Assembly: GCF_028369105.1 (NCBI RefSeq)
Contig: NZ_JAQNDO010000001.1
Span: 7,348,501-7,412,500, forward strand
From: Polyangium mundeleinium
GTDB taxonomy: Bacteria; Myxococcota_A; Polyangia; Polyangiales; Polyangiaceae
Length of the DNA stretch: 64,000 bases
Direction of reading: 5' to 3'
Shown: positions 21,842 through 31,834 of the stretch, piece after piece
Layout: every line of letters starts with the position of its first letter
How positions within the stretch are numbered: the stretch's first letter is position 1
The notes under the pieces: model-generated
Databases searched by the model: none
Told to the model about the DNA's origin: nothing
Seen by the model: only the letters and a program-made list of their open reading frames with translations
Translations under genes and position numbers: made by a program

Positions 21842-21870
21842 TTGACAGGAACTAGGCCCCGTAGTTCTAT
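21842..21870 (+). promoter_or_regulatory. arsR2-acr3-arsC promoter with embedded operator
   Basis: TTGACA (21842-21847), 17-bp spacer, TTCTAT (21865-21870). The spacer carries a perfect inverted repeat GAACTA-N7-TAGTTC (21849-21867) spanning the -10 edge. Position and symmetry fit an ArsR operator that occludes RNA polymerase until As(III) binds the repressor. The ArsR2 start codon is 13 bp downstream. Confidence 0.72.
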
Positions 21871-21882
21871 CGTCCTTCCACG

Positions 21883-22230
21883 ATGAAAGGTGACGCACCC
21901 CCCGGCCCCCCCTGTTGCCCTGCGCCTAGCGTTGCGCAGGACCTGCGCCCCGTGGAAGGGCGGGAGGCCGATGAAGAGTTGGCGGCGCTGGCCAAGGCCA
22001 TCGCACATCCCGCCCGGGTGCAGATCCTCCGTCTCCTCGTCCGGAAGACCGCTTGTATCTGCGGGGACATCGTGGACGAACTGCCGCTCGCGCAGTCGAC
22101 CGTCTCGCAGCACTTGAAGATCCTGAAGGAAGCCGGGCTCATCCGCGGCGAGGTCGACGGGCCACGCGTCTGTTACTGCATCGAACCCGCCGCCCTCCGG
22201 CGCCTCAAGGCGCTGGTGGGTGGGCTGTAA
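21883..22230 (+). CDS. arsR: ArsR-family arsenic-responsive repressor 2
   Basis: 115 residues, winged helix-turn-helix: [14 protein letters not shown], then [20 protein letters not shown] and the wing [17 protein letters not shown]. The classical helix-alpha3 metal site is present as [10 protein letters not shown] (Cys58 and Cys60), with an extra N-terminal pair (GPPCCPAP) and Cys97/Cys99 in the wing. First gene of the arsenite export unit. The promoter dyad just upstream is the expected target. Confidence 0.9.
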   Translation: MKGDAPPGPPCCPAPSVAQDLRPVEGREADEELAALAKAIAHPARVQILRLLVRKTACICGDIVDELPLAQSTVSQHLKILKEAGLIRGEVDGPRVCYCIEPAALRRLKALVGGL

Positions 22231-22243
22231 GTTTTTTGCTCCA

Positions 22244-22265
22244 TTCATCGATCATCGACGATGAA
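22244..22265. promoter_or_regulatory. Inverted repeat between arsR2 and acr3
   Basis: TTCATCG-N8-CGATGAA, a 7-bp perfect dyad following a GTTTTTT tract in the 107-bp gap. It could be a hairpin that attenuates read-through or a second operator; nothing decides between these. Confidence 0.35.
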
Positions 22266-22337
22266 CGAAGAGCGGTCGCCCCCGGGTCGGCCACCCCTTC
22301 GCGGCAGAAGCCATAACGCCAGCAAGGACTTGACAAC

Positions 22338-23453
22338 ATGCGATCCGAGAAGGCCGGGATCGTCGGCAAGCTCTCTTTCCTCGATCGTTACCTGACGCTG
22401 TGGATCTTCCTCGCCATGGGGCTCGGTGTTGCCCTCGGCTACACGGCGCCCGGTTTCACGGCGCTCCTGAATCGCCTGAGCGTGGGCACAACGTCGATCC
22501 CGATCGCCATCGGGCTTGTCGTCATGATGTACCCCCCGCTCGCGAAGGTGCGCTACGAGGAGCTTGGGAGGGTCTTTCGCAACAAGCGCGTGCTGACGCT
22601 ATCGCTCGTGCAGAACTGGATCATCGGCCCGGCATTGATGTTCGGCCTCGCCGTGCTCTTCCTGCGCGACAAGCCCGAGTACATGCTGGGGCTCGTCCTC
22701 ATCGGGCTCGCGCGGTGTATCGCGATGGTCATCGTCTGGAACGATCTCGCGAAGGGGGACACGGAATACTGCGCTGGATTGGTCGCGTTCAACTCGATCT
22801 TTCAGGTGCTGTTTTTCTCGGTGTACGCATATTTTTTCGCGACGCTCCTGCCCTCCTGGCTTGGGCTCGAAGGCGCGGTCGTGAACATCACCATCATCGA
22901 GATCGCGAAGAGCGTCGCCATCTACCTGGGAATCCCCTTCGCAGCCGGGTTCCTCACACGCCGGGTGCTCGTGTCTTCCAAGGGAGCGGGCTGGTATCAG
23001 AAGCGTTTCGTCCCGCGTATCGGGCCGATCACGCTCGTCGCGCTGCTCTTCACCATTGTGGTGATGTTCTCTCTGAAGGGCGAGACCATCGTGCAACTCC
23101 CGCTCGACGTGCTCCGCATCGCGGTGCCGCTCCTGGTCTACTTCGTCGTGATGTTCTTCGTCTCGTTCTTCCTGAGCAAGCGCGTCGGCTCGGACTACAA
23201 ACAGGCCGCCACGCTCTCGTTCACGGCGTCGTCGAACAACTTCGAGCTCGCCATCGCCGTCGCCATCGCGACGTTCGGGATCCATAGCGGGGCGGCGTTC
23301 GCGGCGGTCATCGGACCGCTCGTCGAGGTGCCGGTCCTGATTGGGCTCGTCAACGTCGCGCTCTGGCTGGGGAAGCGGTTCTTCCCCGGTGGCGTCGAGG
23401 TCGTACCGCCGCCCTGCGCGGTGCCCGCCACGGAATCGGAGGCCCAAGGATGA
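22338..23453 (+). CDS. acr3: ACR3-type arsenite efflux permease
   Basis: 371 residues, about ten membrane helices, of the bile/arsenite/riboflavin transporter superfamily. Hallmarks are [20 protein letters not shown] at the N-terminus, the [14 protein letters not shown] helix, the essential cysteine in [15 protein letters not shown] (Cys127), the [11 protein letters not shown] segment and the [14 protein letters not shown] helix. It exports arsenite using the proton-motive force. The stop overlaps the arsC start (ATGA). Confidence 0.94.
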   Translation: MRSEKAGIVGKLSFLDRYLTLWIFLAMGLGVALGYTAPGFTALLNRLSVGTTSIPIAIGLVVMMYPPLAKVRYEELGRVFRNKRVLTLSLVQNWIIGPALMFGLAVLFLRDKPEYMLGLVLIGLARCIAMVIVWNDLAKGDTEYCAGLVAFNSIFQVLFFSVYAYFFATLLPSWLGLEGAVVNITIIEIAKSVAIYLGIPFAAGFLTRRVLVSSKGAGWYQKRFVPRIGPITLVALLFTIVVMFSLKGETIVQLPLDVLRIAVPLLVYFVVMFFVSFFLSKRVGSDYKQAATLSFTASSNNFELAIAVAIATFGIHSGAAFAAVIGPLVEVPVLIGLVNVALWLGKRFFPGGVEVVPPPCAVPATESEAQG

Positions 23454-23905
23454 ATGCCATGTCGACCCCCAAGAGCATTCTTTTTCTCTGCGTCGCGAAC
23501 TCGGCCCGCAGCCAGATGGCGGAAGGTCTCGCACGGGAGATCTTCGGTGATCGCGTGCGGGTTCAGAGCGCCGGCAGCAGCCCGTCCCGCGTCAATCCCT
23601 TCGCCACCGAAGTGATGCGGGAGGTCGGTATCGACTTGACCACGCATGCGTCGAAGTCGGTCGACTCGATCGACCCTGCATCGGTCGACATGGTGATCAC
23701 GCTCTGCGCCGAGGAGGTGTGCCCTGTTTTCCTCGGCAAGGTTCGGCGGCTCCACTGGCCGGTCCCCGATCCCGCGAGCAACGACCCTTCGCTGTCGCGC
23801 GAGCAGATGCTCGACCGTTTCCGCACGGCCCGCGGGCAGCTCCAGGCTCGTTTGGAGGGGCTCGCGGCGCTTTTCGACATCCCTCTTGCGAAGAGCACGG
23901 CGTGA
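23450..23905 (+). CDS. arsC: Arsenate reductase, low-molecular-weight phosphatase type
   Basis: 151 residues. The phosphatase loop LCVANSARS gives nucleophile Cys14 and Arg20. The pair needed for intramolecular disulfide relay is [12 protein letters not shown] (Cys86, Cys91), as in thioredoxin-coupled ArsC. The WPVPDPAS segment supplies the general-acid Asp. It reduces arsenate to arsenite for export by the upstream permease, with which it is translationally coupled. Confidence 0.93.
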   Translation: MNAMSTPKSILFLCVANSARSQMAEGLAREIFGDRVRVQSAGSSPSRVNPFATEVMREVGIDLTTHASKSVDSIDPASVDMVITLCAEEVCPVFLGKVRRLHWPVPDPASNDPSLSREQMLDRFRTARGQLQARLEGLAALFDIPLAKSTA

Positions 23906-23960
23906 GTCCAAGCCCAAGCATCAAGTTTCTGGCGGAGGGCGCGAACGGATAACCAACCAT

Positions 23961-24002
23961 GAGGGGGCCCCCTTCTCACGTCCGCGAACCTGCGCGCCAG
24001 GG
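23961..24002. repeat. Direct repeat B flanking the resistance block
   Basis: Second copy of the 42-44 bp repeat at 17662-17705, same orientation, 56 bp after arsC. The 281-bp gap 23906-24186 holds this repeat and no convincing gene. Confidence 0.75.
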
Positions 24003-24186
24003 CCAAGGACGGAAAGGATCGCGTTCCGGGATCGAACGTGCCGCTCTTGCAATCGTCGCATTCCCGTCCGTTTGGGGGACTTCGTGGTGACGTCCTTTCG
24101 GAACCAGGTCAGGAACGCCAGATCGCCGCAGTGGAGGCCGCAAACAGCTCATCCGACCGGCCGGCGGAGCGCGGCCTCCCCCTTGC

Positions 24187-24819
24187 TCACCTAAGCATGT
24201 CTCGCCAGTGCTCGATGACTTCAGGGAGCGCCACGGCGACAAGCTGACGCGTTTGATGAAGCTGCCACTCGTCGGACGTGAGTGGATACATCGCATCGAT
24301 CTCGACCAGCCCGCCCGACGGGGTGCGAAAGGCCGCATGCTCTCCGAACTGCCGCGACGGCGCAACGAGAAGCGCGAACACATGTGGCGAACCATGAACG
24401 GCCTCCGCCGAGTTGAAGACCACACCTCCCTCATCCGGCGCCAAGCCCGCGGCCAGGATCGCACTCGATGCCCGCTGGAACATGTAGGCGGGCCATCTCT
24501 CGCTTGGGTTCCAGTCAACGGGCAGTGACATCACGAATTCAAAGCGCCGATCCTCTCCCTTGGGCCCTTGCAGAACGACCTCCGCTTCCGCCTCGCCATG
24601 GAACTTTCCTAGCGCATCTCGCGCCTTGGGGTTTGTCCACGGATCCGGGGGAGGATCAGGGAGCTTGCGGACGGCGTTTGTGTACACCCGCTGCACCTTG
24701 TCGTCCGCGGACTCGCGCGTGTACGTCTCGTCGCTCTCGACGATGCGCTTGATCTCGAGCCGCAGGCCAAGGAGCTCGGCGAGCCAACGGAGGGGAGGCG
24801 GCTTGGAAGAAGGTCCCAT
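24187..24819 (-). CDS. Possible SUFU-domain-like protein
   Basis: 210 residues, soluble, no signal peptide. Features include VMSLPVDWNPSERWPAYMFQ, ALLVAPSRQFGEHAAFRTP and VEIDAMYPLTSDEWQLHQ. The last resembles the conserved PLT..E strand of bacterial Suppressor-of-Fused-like domains, which occur widely as immunity or toxin-associated proteins. The match is by eye and tentative. The chosen ATG (MGPSSKPPP) starts where predicted structure begins; a longer 235-residue form is possible. It is convergent with the arsenic genes. Confidence 0.5.
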   Translation of the reverse strand: MGPSSKPPPLRWLAELLGLRLEIKRIVESDETYTRESADDKVQRVYTNAVRKLPDPPPDPWTNPKARDALGKFHGEAEAEVVLQGPKGEDRRFEFVMSLPVDWNPSERWPAYMFQRASSAILAAGLAPDEGGVVFNSAEAVHGSPHVFALLVAPSRQFGEHAAFRTPSGGLVEIDAMYPLTSDEWQLHQTRQLVAVALPEVIEHWRDMLR

Positions 24820-24945
24820 GACCAAAACAATGTGCGGTGAGGCAAGAGGTAACGGAAAAAAATTGCATCCGGTAGGAGCGCGACATTTCGCCATCGCATC
24901 GCGTCCCGGGCCTCGTCGCGCGGGCGGGCGAGTGTCATCGACGCC

Positions 24946-25572
24946 TCAAGCGACCCAACTGTACCAATCGGTCACGAGCTGCGCGACGGAGAGGCTGCTG
25001 AGCCACAACGCTCTCGATTCGACAGCGTAGTTCCTCATGAAAATTCCATTCTTGTTCACGACTTTTTTGTTGTAAACGCTGCTGTAAAGCTCTGCGCTGT
25101 GGTCCATCATCGAAAACAGCGAGTGGCACCACGCGTAGATGACGACACCGCCGGCGAGCGCTTGCCTCGTGTTGGCCTGCAAAATCGCCGTGGTCGCCGT
25201 CTGGGGGTTCTGCCCGACGTCGACCACCTTCACCGCATTGCCGAATTGCGCCGCCGCCCTCACATCGTTTTGATAGAATGCCTTGTCGAGGACGAGTTTG
25301 GAACTCAAAAGCCCCTTGCTCTCGGAGACCGCCTGTCCAGCCTGTGTGCCGTGCCGTCCCGAGAACACGGTGAACGTCGCTTGTCCCTGGCTCTTCAGGT
25401 GCTTGACCAGTGTCGGCCAGGAGGAATCGGACGTTTGGGTCACGGACATGTAAAGGTTTCCCACCTTCACCCACGGGCACGTCGTCCACGGATCGTCCGC
25501 GTTGTTCTTGATGTGGTCCTCCATGAGGGCGAGCGGGGCTCTCTGGTCATTCTTTTGAATAATCTCGAACAT
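24946..25572 (-). CDS. Uncharacterised soluble protein
   Basis: 208 residues with a strong ribosome-binding site (AGGAGGCACC-ATG). Sequence begins MFEIIQKNDQRAPLALMEDH and contains TTCPWVKVGNLYMSV, an ATTAILQANTRQAL helix and an aromatic C-terminus SVAQLVTDWYSWVA. No signal peptide or membrane helix. Asn/Ser/Thr/Lys content is higher than in neighbouring proteins. I do not recognise the family. It precedes, in opposite orientation, the giant kinase gene. Confidence 0.6.
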   Translation of the reverse strand: MFEIIQKNDQRAPLALMEDHIKNNADDPWTTCPWVKVGNLYMSVTQTSDSSWPTLVKHLKSQGQATFTVFSGRHGTQAGQAVSESKGLLSSKLVLDKAFYQNDVRAAAQFGNAVKVVDVGQNPQTATTAILQANTRQALAGGVVIYAWCHSLFSMMDHSAELYSSVYNKKVVNKNGIFMRNYAVESRALWLSSLSVAQLVTDWYSWVA

Positions 25573-25792
25573 GGTGCCTCCTGGACGCGTGAACAGGCGC
25601 GCTGCATGCGCAGGATATGGCAAAACGCCCGTGCCAGATCCATGAATTCCGCCCCCCCGCATGCCTGACCATTCCTCTCATCCCAACAGCCCTGCCCCAT
25701 CGAGCTGTCGCAGCCTGCGGGCGCCAAGCGTTCGAGCCCTCGACCGAGGGGATGGATCCTGGCGGGCCGCCTGAAGGCTTGCCCGCGCCGCC

Positions 25793-28700
25793 GTGTCAAC
25801 CCTCACGCGATCGAGCTCATGGACGACAACGCATGACACGCGCCGCCGCATGGTCGAGAATCAATCGCGCATGGCATACGTCGTCGGCGAGATCCTCTAC
25901 ACCGGGACGGACATGCGCATCGCGCGAGCCGCCGAGGCCAAGAGCGGCGCGCAGGTGGTCCTCAAGCTTCCGTATGGCGATCTGCCGAGCCAGCGCGCTC
26001 TCGAAGAGCTCCGGCACGAATACGCCGTCCTGCGCGCCCTTGAAGTACCCGGCGTCATCCGGGCGCTCGGCCTCGAAGAGCACGACCGCAAGCCGGTCCT
26101 CGTGCTTTCGTCCTGGGGCGACACCTCGCTCGCCCGCGTGCTCGATGAGGGCCCCCTGCCCGTCGGGGTCGCGATGCGCCTCGCCGCCACGCTCGCGCGG
26201 AGCCTGGGCGAGGTGCACCGGCGCGGCATCCTCCACCGCGACATCAAGCCGCACAACATCCTCGTCGACGCCGAACGCACGCAGACGTGCTTGATCGATT
26301 TCGAGCTCGCGACCTGGTGGACGCCCACGCTCGCCGAGCCGATGTCGACGGAGGCCGTTTCAGGGACGCTCGCGTACATGGCGCCCGAGCAAACGGGCCG
26401 GATGAACCGCGCGCCGGACGCACGGGCCGACCTGTACGCGCTCGGCGCCACGCTCTACCAGATGCTGACGGGCGCCCTGCCCTTCGACGCCACCGACCCG
26501 CTTTCGCTGATCCACGCGCACATCGCCCGCTCGCCCGTGCCTCCCCACGAGCGCGCGCCCGAGCGGGGCATCCCCGAGGCCGTGAGCGCGATCGTGCTCA
26601 AGCTGATGGCCAAGAGCCCCGAGGACCGCTACCAGACCGCCAGCGGCGCGGCCTGGGATCTGGAGCGGGCGGCGCGGGCCTGGGTCGAGACGGGGACGGT
26701 GGCGCCGTTCCCGCTGGCGAAACGCGATTGGGACGATCGGGTCCGCGCGCCCTCGCGCCTCTTCGGTCGGGAGCACGAGACCGCCGCGCTCGCAGCGCTC
26801 TTCGACCAGGCGTGCGCCGGCGCGACGGTGCTCTCGCTCGTGGCGGGGCCTTCGGGCGTGGGCAAATCGGCGCTGGTGCAGACGCTCCAGGGCGAGGTGC
26901 GCGCGCGCCGGGGCCTCTTCGCCGCCGGCAAGTTCGACCAGCTTCAGCGCAGCACGCCGTACGCCGCGGTGGCGCAGGCGCTGCGCTCGGTGGTGCGGCG
27001 GCGGCTCTCGGATCCGGCCGAGGTGCTGGAGCGCTGGAGGCTCGCCTTTCAGGAAGCCGCGGGGCCGAATGGGCAGATCCTCGTCGAGCTGATGCCCGAG
27101 CTTTTGCACATCCTCGGCGAGCCGAAGCCCCTCGTCGAGCTCGGGCCGATGGAGGAAAAGCTCCGCTTCCAAGCGACGGTGCTGCGCTTCGTGCGGACGC
27201 TGGCCACCGTCGAGCACCCGCTGGTGCTCTTCATCGACGACCTGCAATGGGCGGATGCCGCGTCGCTTTCGCTCCTGGGCGAGCTCTTGAAGGAGCCCGA
27301 AGGCCAGCACCTGCTCGTGGTCGGGGCCTACCGGGACGAGGCGGTGGGCCCCGAGCACCCGCTCCACGCGCTGCTCTTGGCCCCCGCGGCCCCGGGCGCC
27401 GCGACAGCGCGGATCGTGCTCTCGCCGCTTGACGAGGAGGCGGTCGCGGCGATGGTGGCGGACATGCTCGATCGGCCCGTGCCCGAGGTCGAGGAGCTCG
27501 CGCGGCTGATCAAGGACAAAACCGACGGCAGCCCGTTTTTCGTGGGGCAGTTTTTGCAGCTCCTGCACGAGCGGAAGCTGCTCGTGCGGGATGCGGAGAC
27601 GGGGCGGTGGCAATGGCAACGGGACGCGATCGAGCGGGCGGGCATCACGGACAACGTCGTCTCGCTGCTCACCCGCCGTCTGCAGCGGCTCTCGCCGGAG
27701 CTGCGACGCGCGCTCCAGACCGCGGCGTGCGTCGGCGACCGGTTCGACGCGGGGCTGCTCGCGCACCTGCTCGGGCAAGAAGCGGTGATGGTCAGCGCCC
27801 TCTTGGCGGAGGCGTCACGCGAGGGGCTGGTGGTGCACGAGGGCGATCGGGCGCACGAGGCCTACGCCTTCGTGCACGACCGGGTGCAGCAGGCCGCGTA
27901 TGAAGCGCTCACGGCCGAGGAGCGGCTCTCGCTGCACCTCTGGATCGGCCGAACGCTGCGGGCGAGGTACGGCGTCGCCTGCGCCGACGGGGAGCTCTTC
28001 GAGACGCTCTACCACCGCAACCGGGCCGCGGAGCGGCTGACCGAGGCCCAGGAAAAGCGCGATCTCGCCGAACAGAACCTGCGCGCCGGGCAACGCGCCA
28101 AGGCCAGCGCGGCCGACGCGCAGGCGGCGGCGTTCCTCGGGACGGCCGCGTCGCTGCTCGGCGAGGCGGGGTGGACCGAGGCCCCGGAGACGACCTTCGA
28201 GGTGCACCTGGTCATGGCCGAGGCGCTCTGGCTCGCGGGGCAGGTCCACGAGGGAGAGCGGCTCTTTTGGCGCTGCCTCGAACGAACGACCGACCCGCTC
28301 GACCGCGCGCGCGTGGCCAGCATCTTCATCGTGTATCTCCAGGTCGACGGCCGCTTCGCGCAGGGCATCGAGCTCGGCTTCGAGGGGATGGCTTGGCTCG
28401 GGCGCCCGCTGCCGCGGACCCCGGAGGAGCAGCAGGCGCTGTTCGGCGCGCTCATCGCCGAGATCGAGCCCGCCCTGCAGCGCATGACCGTCGAGGACTG
28501 GAAGGCGCTGCCGATGGGCACCGACCGCGCCCACGCGCTGCGGTGCAGGATCCTGGAGGTGCTGGGGCCTTGCTCCGCCTTCTGGATGTCCTCGCTGAGC
28601 CGCTGCTGCTGGCCGATGATCGTGCGGGAGACGCTGCAGCACGGGCTGACGAAGAGCTCGTTCGCCGGGTGCGTGAGCACGGCCCTGCTCCTGACGTACA

Positions 28701-31700
28701 TCCTGGCGAAGGTGTCGCTCGGGCGCCGGCTGCACGAGGCGATGCTGGCGCTCCTCGAGCTCTACGACGTCTCGCGCGTCACCGCGCGCTTCAACAGCGC
28801 CGTGGCCTCCATGTACTGGATGCCGCCTTCGGAGGTGCGGGCGTTTTACGCGCGCGCGACGCGCACCGCCCTCGAAGAGCGTGATCTCGTGTTCGAGGCT
28901 TACTCGGAGATCCAAGGCGAGATGTTCCAGCTCCTCGCCGGCGCCGACCTCGATCGCACCGCACACGACCTCGAGCGCATGGTCTACCGCGACCAGATGG
29001 CCACGGGGTTTCGGAACGTCCTTTCCCGCTCGGTCGCCGCGCTCGCCCAGGCCCCGGCCGCGCAGACCGCCGCGCAGGCGCTCGAGGACATCACGCAGGT
29101 CGCGAAGGACACGCAATCGACGGTGTTCAGGGCCACGACGATGGCCATGGCGGGCTTCACCGGGCTCCACCTCGGCGCCGACGCGTGGGCGCTCGATACG
29201 GTCCTCGCCATCGAGCCGGACTGGCAAGTGTCGTGGGGCACGCCCATGCTCGTCGCGCTCACGCTCACGCTCTGCATCGCCGGCGCGGAGGCCCTGCCCG
29301 CCGCCCCCGCCGAACAGCGCGCGCGACGGGAGGACCGGCTCGCCTTCCACGGCGCGCGCCTCACCCTCTGGGCCGAGAGCTGCCCCGAGACCTTCGAGGC
29401 CGCGCGCCTGCTCATGGAGGCGGGCCGCGCCCGCGCCCGGGACGAGCACGACGAGGCCGGACGGCTCTACGACCAGGCCATCGAGCAGGCCCAACGCCAC
29501 GATCTGATCAACGCCGAGGCGCTCGGCCTGCGCCTCGCCGGCGAGCACCGCCTCGCCCGCGGGCACCGCGCCCTCGGCCGCGCCTATCTCACGGCCGCGC
29601 ACGACGCCTACCTGCGCTGGGGCGCGCGCGCGGCCGCTGCGTGGCTCGCCCAGCGTTACCCGGACAGCATCACGACGTCGGGCCGCCCGGCGCTTGGCGC
29701 CGGCGAGCCGCCGGACGCGGCATCCTTGCCGAAAAGCACGACCATCACCGCCCGCACGCTCAACGCGTCCCTGGACATCGCCTCCGTGCTGCGCGCCACG
29801 CAGGCGCTCTCCGGCGACCGCAACCTCGAATCCCTCGTCGGCCGTATGCTCCGCCTGCTCGCCGAGTACTCCGGCGCCGAGCGCGCGGTGCTCGCCCTCG
29901 TGCAAGGCGGCGAGCTCGTCCTCGCCGCCGAGCTCTCGGTCAACCCCGAGCACCTGGAGCTCTCGCTGAACGAGCCCGTCGCCGGCTCGACGCGGCTGCC
30001 GGCGACGCTGGTGCAGTACATCGCGCGCGGCAAGGAGCCGGTCGTGTGCGGGCGGGCGGCGTCCGACAGCCGCTTCGACGAGGACCCCTACCTGCTCGCC
30101 CACCGGCCCGGCTCGGTGCTGGCCGTGCCGCTCGTGCACCAGGGCCGCCTCTCCGGGGTGATGTACCTGGAGCACCCGCACGTGCAGGACGCCTTCCCTG
30201 AAGCGCGCGTCGAGCTGGTCACGCTCCTCGGCGCGCTGGCGGCGACGGCGGTGGAGAACGCCACGTTCTACACCGAGCTGTCTGCCTACAGCGAGCGGCT
30301 CGCGCGCGAGGTCGCCCAGCGCACCGCCGAGCTCGTGGCCGCCAAGGAGGCGGCCGACAACGCGAACCGCGCGAAGAGCGACTTCCTCTCCAGCATGAGC
30401 CACGAGCTGCGCACGCCGCTGAACAGCATCCTCGGGTATGCCCAGGTCCTCGGCAAGTTGCCCGCGTTGCCCCCGAAGGCCGCCGATTCGGCGCGTATCA
30501 TTCACACCGCCGGCACGCACCTCTTGAACCTCATCAATGACGTGCTCGATCTGGCCAAGATCGAGGCCGGCAAGCTTCCCTTCCACCTGAGCGCCGTCGA
30601 CCTCGACACGCTCCTCCGGACCGTCGCCAACCTCTGCTCGGTGCGCGCCGAACAGAAGGGCCTCTCCTTCGTGTACACGTATGTCGGCCCCAAGCAACTG
30701 GGGGTATGCGCCGACGAGAAACGCCTCCTGCAGGTGCTGCTCAACCTGCTGGGCAATGCCCTCAAGTTCACCATGCACGGCGGGGTGACCTTGCGCGTCG
30801 AGGTGCAGGAGCCGCCCGAGGATCATCGGCGCGCCGTGCGCTTCCAGATCGAGGACACGGGCCCCGGCATCGCCCCCGAGCACCTGTCGCGGATCTTCGA
30901 GGCCTTCGAGCAGGTCGGTGATCCGAGACAGCATACCGAAGGCTCGGGGCTCGGGCTTGCCATTACCAAGGAGCTCGTCGAGCGAATGGGAGGCCACATC
31001 GAGGTCCACAGCCAGCTCGGCCAAGGCTCCGTGTTCACGGTGACGCTCCGCCTGCTCGAGGCGACCTCCGTCCAAGGGAGCGCGGGGTTGTCGTGGGAGA
31101 CCATCCTCGGGTACGAGGGCAAACGCCGCTCGATCCTCGTGGTCGACGACAACGCCGACAACCGCGCGCTCCTGCGCGACCTGCTCCAGCCGATTGGCTT
31201 CGAATGGCTGGAGGCCGAGAGCGGCGAGCGCGCGCTCGTGCTCACCCGCGAGCGGACGCCGGACGTCATCCTCATGGACCTGGCGATGCCCGGCATGGAT
31301 GGGTACGAGGCGACCCGGCGCTTGCGGCAAAGGCCCGAGCTCGCCCGGACCGCGATCATCGCTTCGTCCGCCAGTACGTCGGAGGCGGAGCGGCGCACGA
31401 GCCTCCGCGCGGGATGCGACGACTTTTTGCCCAAACCCGTACAGGCCGGCGCGCTCTTGGAGCTGCTCCGCGCGACGCTTCAGCTCGAATGGGTGCGCCG
31501 CGCGGAGCAGGGCGTGGCCGCGCCCCGAGCCCCCAGAAACGATGCGGAGATCCACGCGCTCACGCCGCCGCCGGCCGAGGAGCTCGGGCGGCTCCTCGAC
31601 CTGGCAGAGAGAGGGCTCGTCAGCCGGGTCCTCGGCGAGCTCGACCGGCTCGAAGCGAGCGACGCCCGGCTCGGTCCGTGGATCGGCGAGGTGCGCGCGG

Positions 31701-31783
31701 TGGCGAAAAACTTCCAGACCAAGCGGCTCCGCTCCCTGCTCCGGACTCAGCTCGATGCGACGTCACAGCGCGTGCGTGCATGA
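25793..31783 (+). CDS. Trifunctional Ser/Thr kinase - AAA ATPase - hybrid histidine kinase
   Basis: A 1996-residue cytoplasmic signalling protein. About 40-310: eukaryotic-type kinase (VVLKLP, HRDIKPHNIL near residue 150, metal motif DFE instead of DFG, then MAPEQTGRMN and DARADLYALG). About 320-620: AAA_16-like ATPase with Walker A GPSGVGKS near 355 and FIDDLQWADA. 640-1300: helical TPR-like region. 1350-1500: GAF domain. 1535-1760: HisKA (SHELRTPLN) and HATPase (NLLGNALKFT, DTGPGIA, GSGLGLAI). 1780-1900: receiver domain (VVDDNADNR, MDLAMPGMDG, KPV). It precedes a second hybrid kinase by 51 bp. The GTG at 25793 is uncertain; ATGs at 25850 or 25871 are alternatives. Confidence 0.88.
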   Translation: MSTLTRSSSWTTTHDTRRRMVENQSRMAYVVGEILYTGTDMRIARAAEAKSGAQVVLKLPYGDLPSQRALEELRHEYAVLRALEVPGVIRALGLEEHDRKPVLVLSSWGDTSLARVLDEGPLPVGVAMRLAATLARSLGEVHRRGILHRDIKPHNILVDAERTQTCLIDFELATWWTPTLAEPMSTEAVSGTLAYMAPEQTGRMNRAPDARADLYALGATLYQMLTGALPFDATDPLSLIHAHIARSPVPPHERAPERGIPEAVSAIVLKLMAKSPEDRYQTASGAAWDLERAARAWVETGTVAPFPLAKRDWDDRVRAPSRLFGREHETAALAALFDQACAGATVLSLVAGPSGVGKSALVQTLQGEVRARRGLFAAGKFDQLQRSTPYAAVAQALRSVVRRRLSDPAEVLERWRLAFQEAAGPNGQILVELMPELLHILGEPKPLVELGPMEEKLRFQATVLRFVRTLATVEHPLVLFIDDLQWADAASLSLLGELLKEPEGQHLLVVGAYRDEAVGPEHPLHALLLAPAAPGAATARIVLSPLDEEAVAAMVADMLDRPVPEVEELARLIKDKTDGSPFFVGQFLQLLHERKLLVRDAETGRWQWQRDAIERAGITDNVVSLLTRRLQRLSPELRRALQTAACVGDRFDAGLLAHLLGQEAVMVSALLAEASREGLVVHEGDRAHEAYAFVHDRVQQAAYEALTAEERLSLHLWIGRTLRARYGVACADGELFETLYHRNRAAERLTEAQEKRDLAEQNLRAGQRAKASAADAQAAAFLGTAASLLGEAGWTEAPETTFEVHLVMAEALWLAGQVHEGERLFWRCLERTTDPLDRARVASIFIVYLQVDGRFAQGIELGFEGMAWLGRPLPRTPEEQQALFGALIAEIEPALQRMTVEDWKALPMGTDRAHALRCRILEVLGPCSAFWMSSLSRCCWPMIVRETLQHGLTKSSFAGCVSTALLLTYILAKVSLGRRLHEAMLALLELYDVSRVTARFNSAVASMYWMPPSEVRAFYARATRTALEERDLVFEAYSEIQGEMFQLLAGADLDRTAHDLERMVYRDQMATGFRNVLSRSVAALAQAPAAQTAAQALEDITQVAKDTQSTVFRATTMAMAGFTGLHLGADAWALDTVLAIEPDWQVSWGTPMLVALTLTLCIAGAEALPAAPAEQRARREDRLAFHGARLTLWAESCPETFEAARLLMEAGRARARDEHDEAGRLYDQAIEQAQRHDLINAEALGLRLAGEHRLARGHRALGRAYLTAAHDAYLRWGARAAAAWLAQRYPDSITTSGRPALGAGEPPDAASLPKSTTITARTLNASLDIASVLRATQALSGDRNLESLVGRMLRLLAEYSGAERAVLALVQGGELVLAAELSVNPEHLELSLNEPVAGSTRLPATLVQYIARGKEPVVCGRAASDSRFDEDPYLLAHRPGSVLAVPLVHQGRLSGVMYLEHPHVQDAFPEARVELVTLLGALAATAVENATFYTELSAYSERLAREVAQRTAELVAAKEAADNANRAKSDFLSSMSHELRTPLNSILGYAQVLGKLPALPPKAADSARIIHTAGTHLLNLINDVLDLAKIEAGKLPFHLSAVDLDTLLRTVANLCSVRAEQKGLSFVYTYVGPKQLGVCADEKRLLQVLLNLLGNALKFTMHGGVTLRVEVQEPPEDHRRAVRFQIEDTGPGIAPEHLSRIFEAFEQVGDPRQHTEGSGLGLAITKELVERMGGHIEVHSQLGQGSVFTVTLRLLEATSVQGSAGLSWETILGYEGKRRSILVVDDNADNRALLRDLLQPIGFEWLEAESGERALVLTRERTPDVILMDLAMPGMDGYEATRRLRQRPELARTAIIASSASTSEAERRTSLRAGCDDFLPKPVQAGALLELLRATLQLEWVRRAEQGVAAPRAPRNDAEIHALTPPPAEELGRLLDLAERGLVSRVLGELDRLEASDARLGPWIGEVRAVAKNFQTKRLRSLLRTQLDATSQRVRA

Positions 31784-31834
31784 TAGGATCCTCCGAACAC
31801 GGATTCGCCACCGAGGTGAGGGCGGGGAGAACCG

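Noticed and set aside
17662-24002. Direct repeats as transposon inverted ends
   Set aside because: The two copies are in direct, not inverted, orientation, and no transposase is present between them.
27815-31555. A 1246-codon open frame on the minus strand
   Set aside because: It lies exactly antisense to the trifunctional kinase gene. In such GC-biased DNA the complementary frame stays open; its translation is Arg/Glu/Gly/His-rich with no domain.
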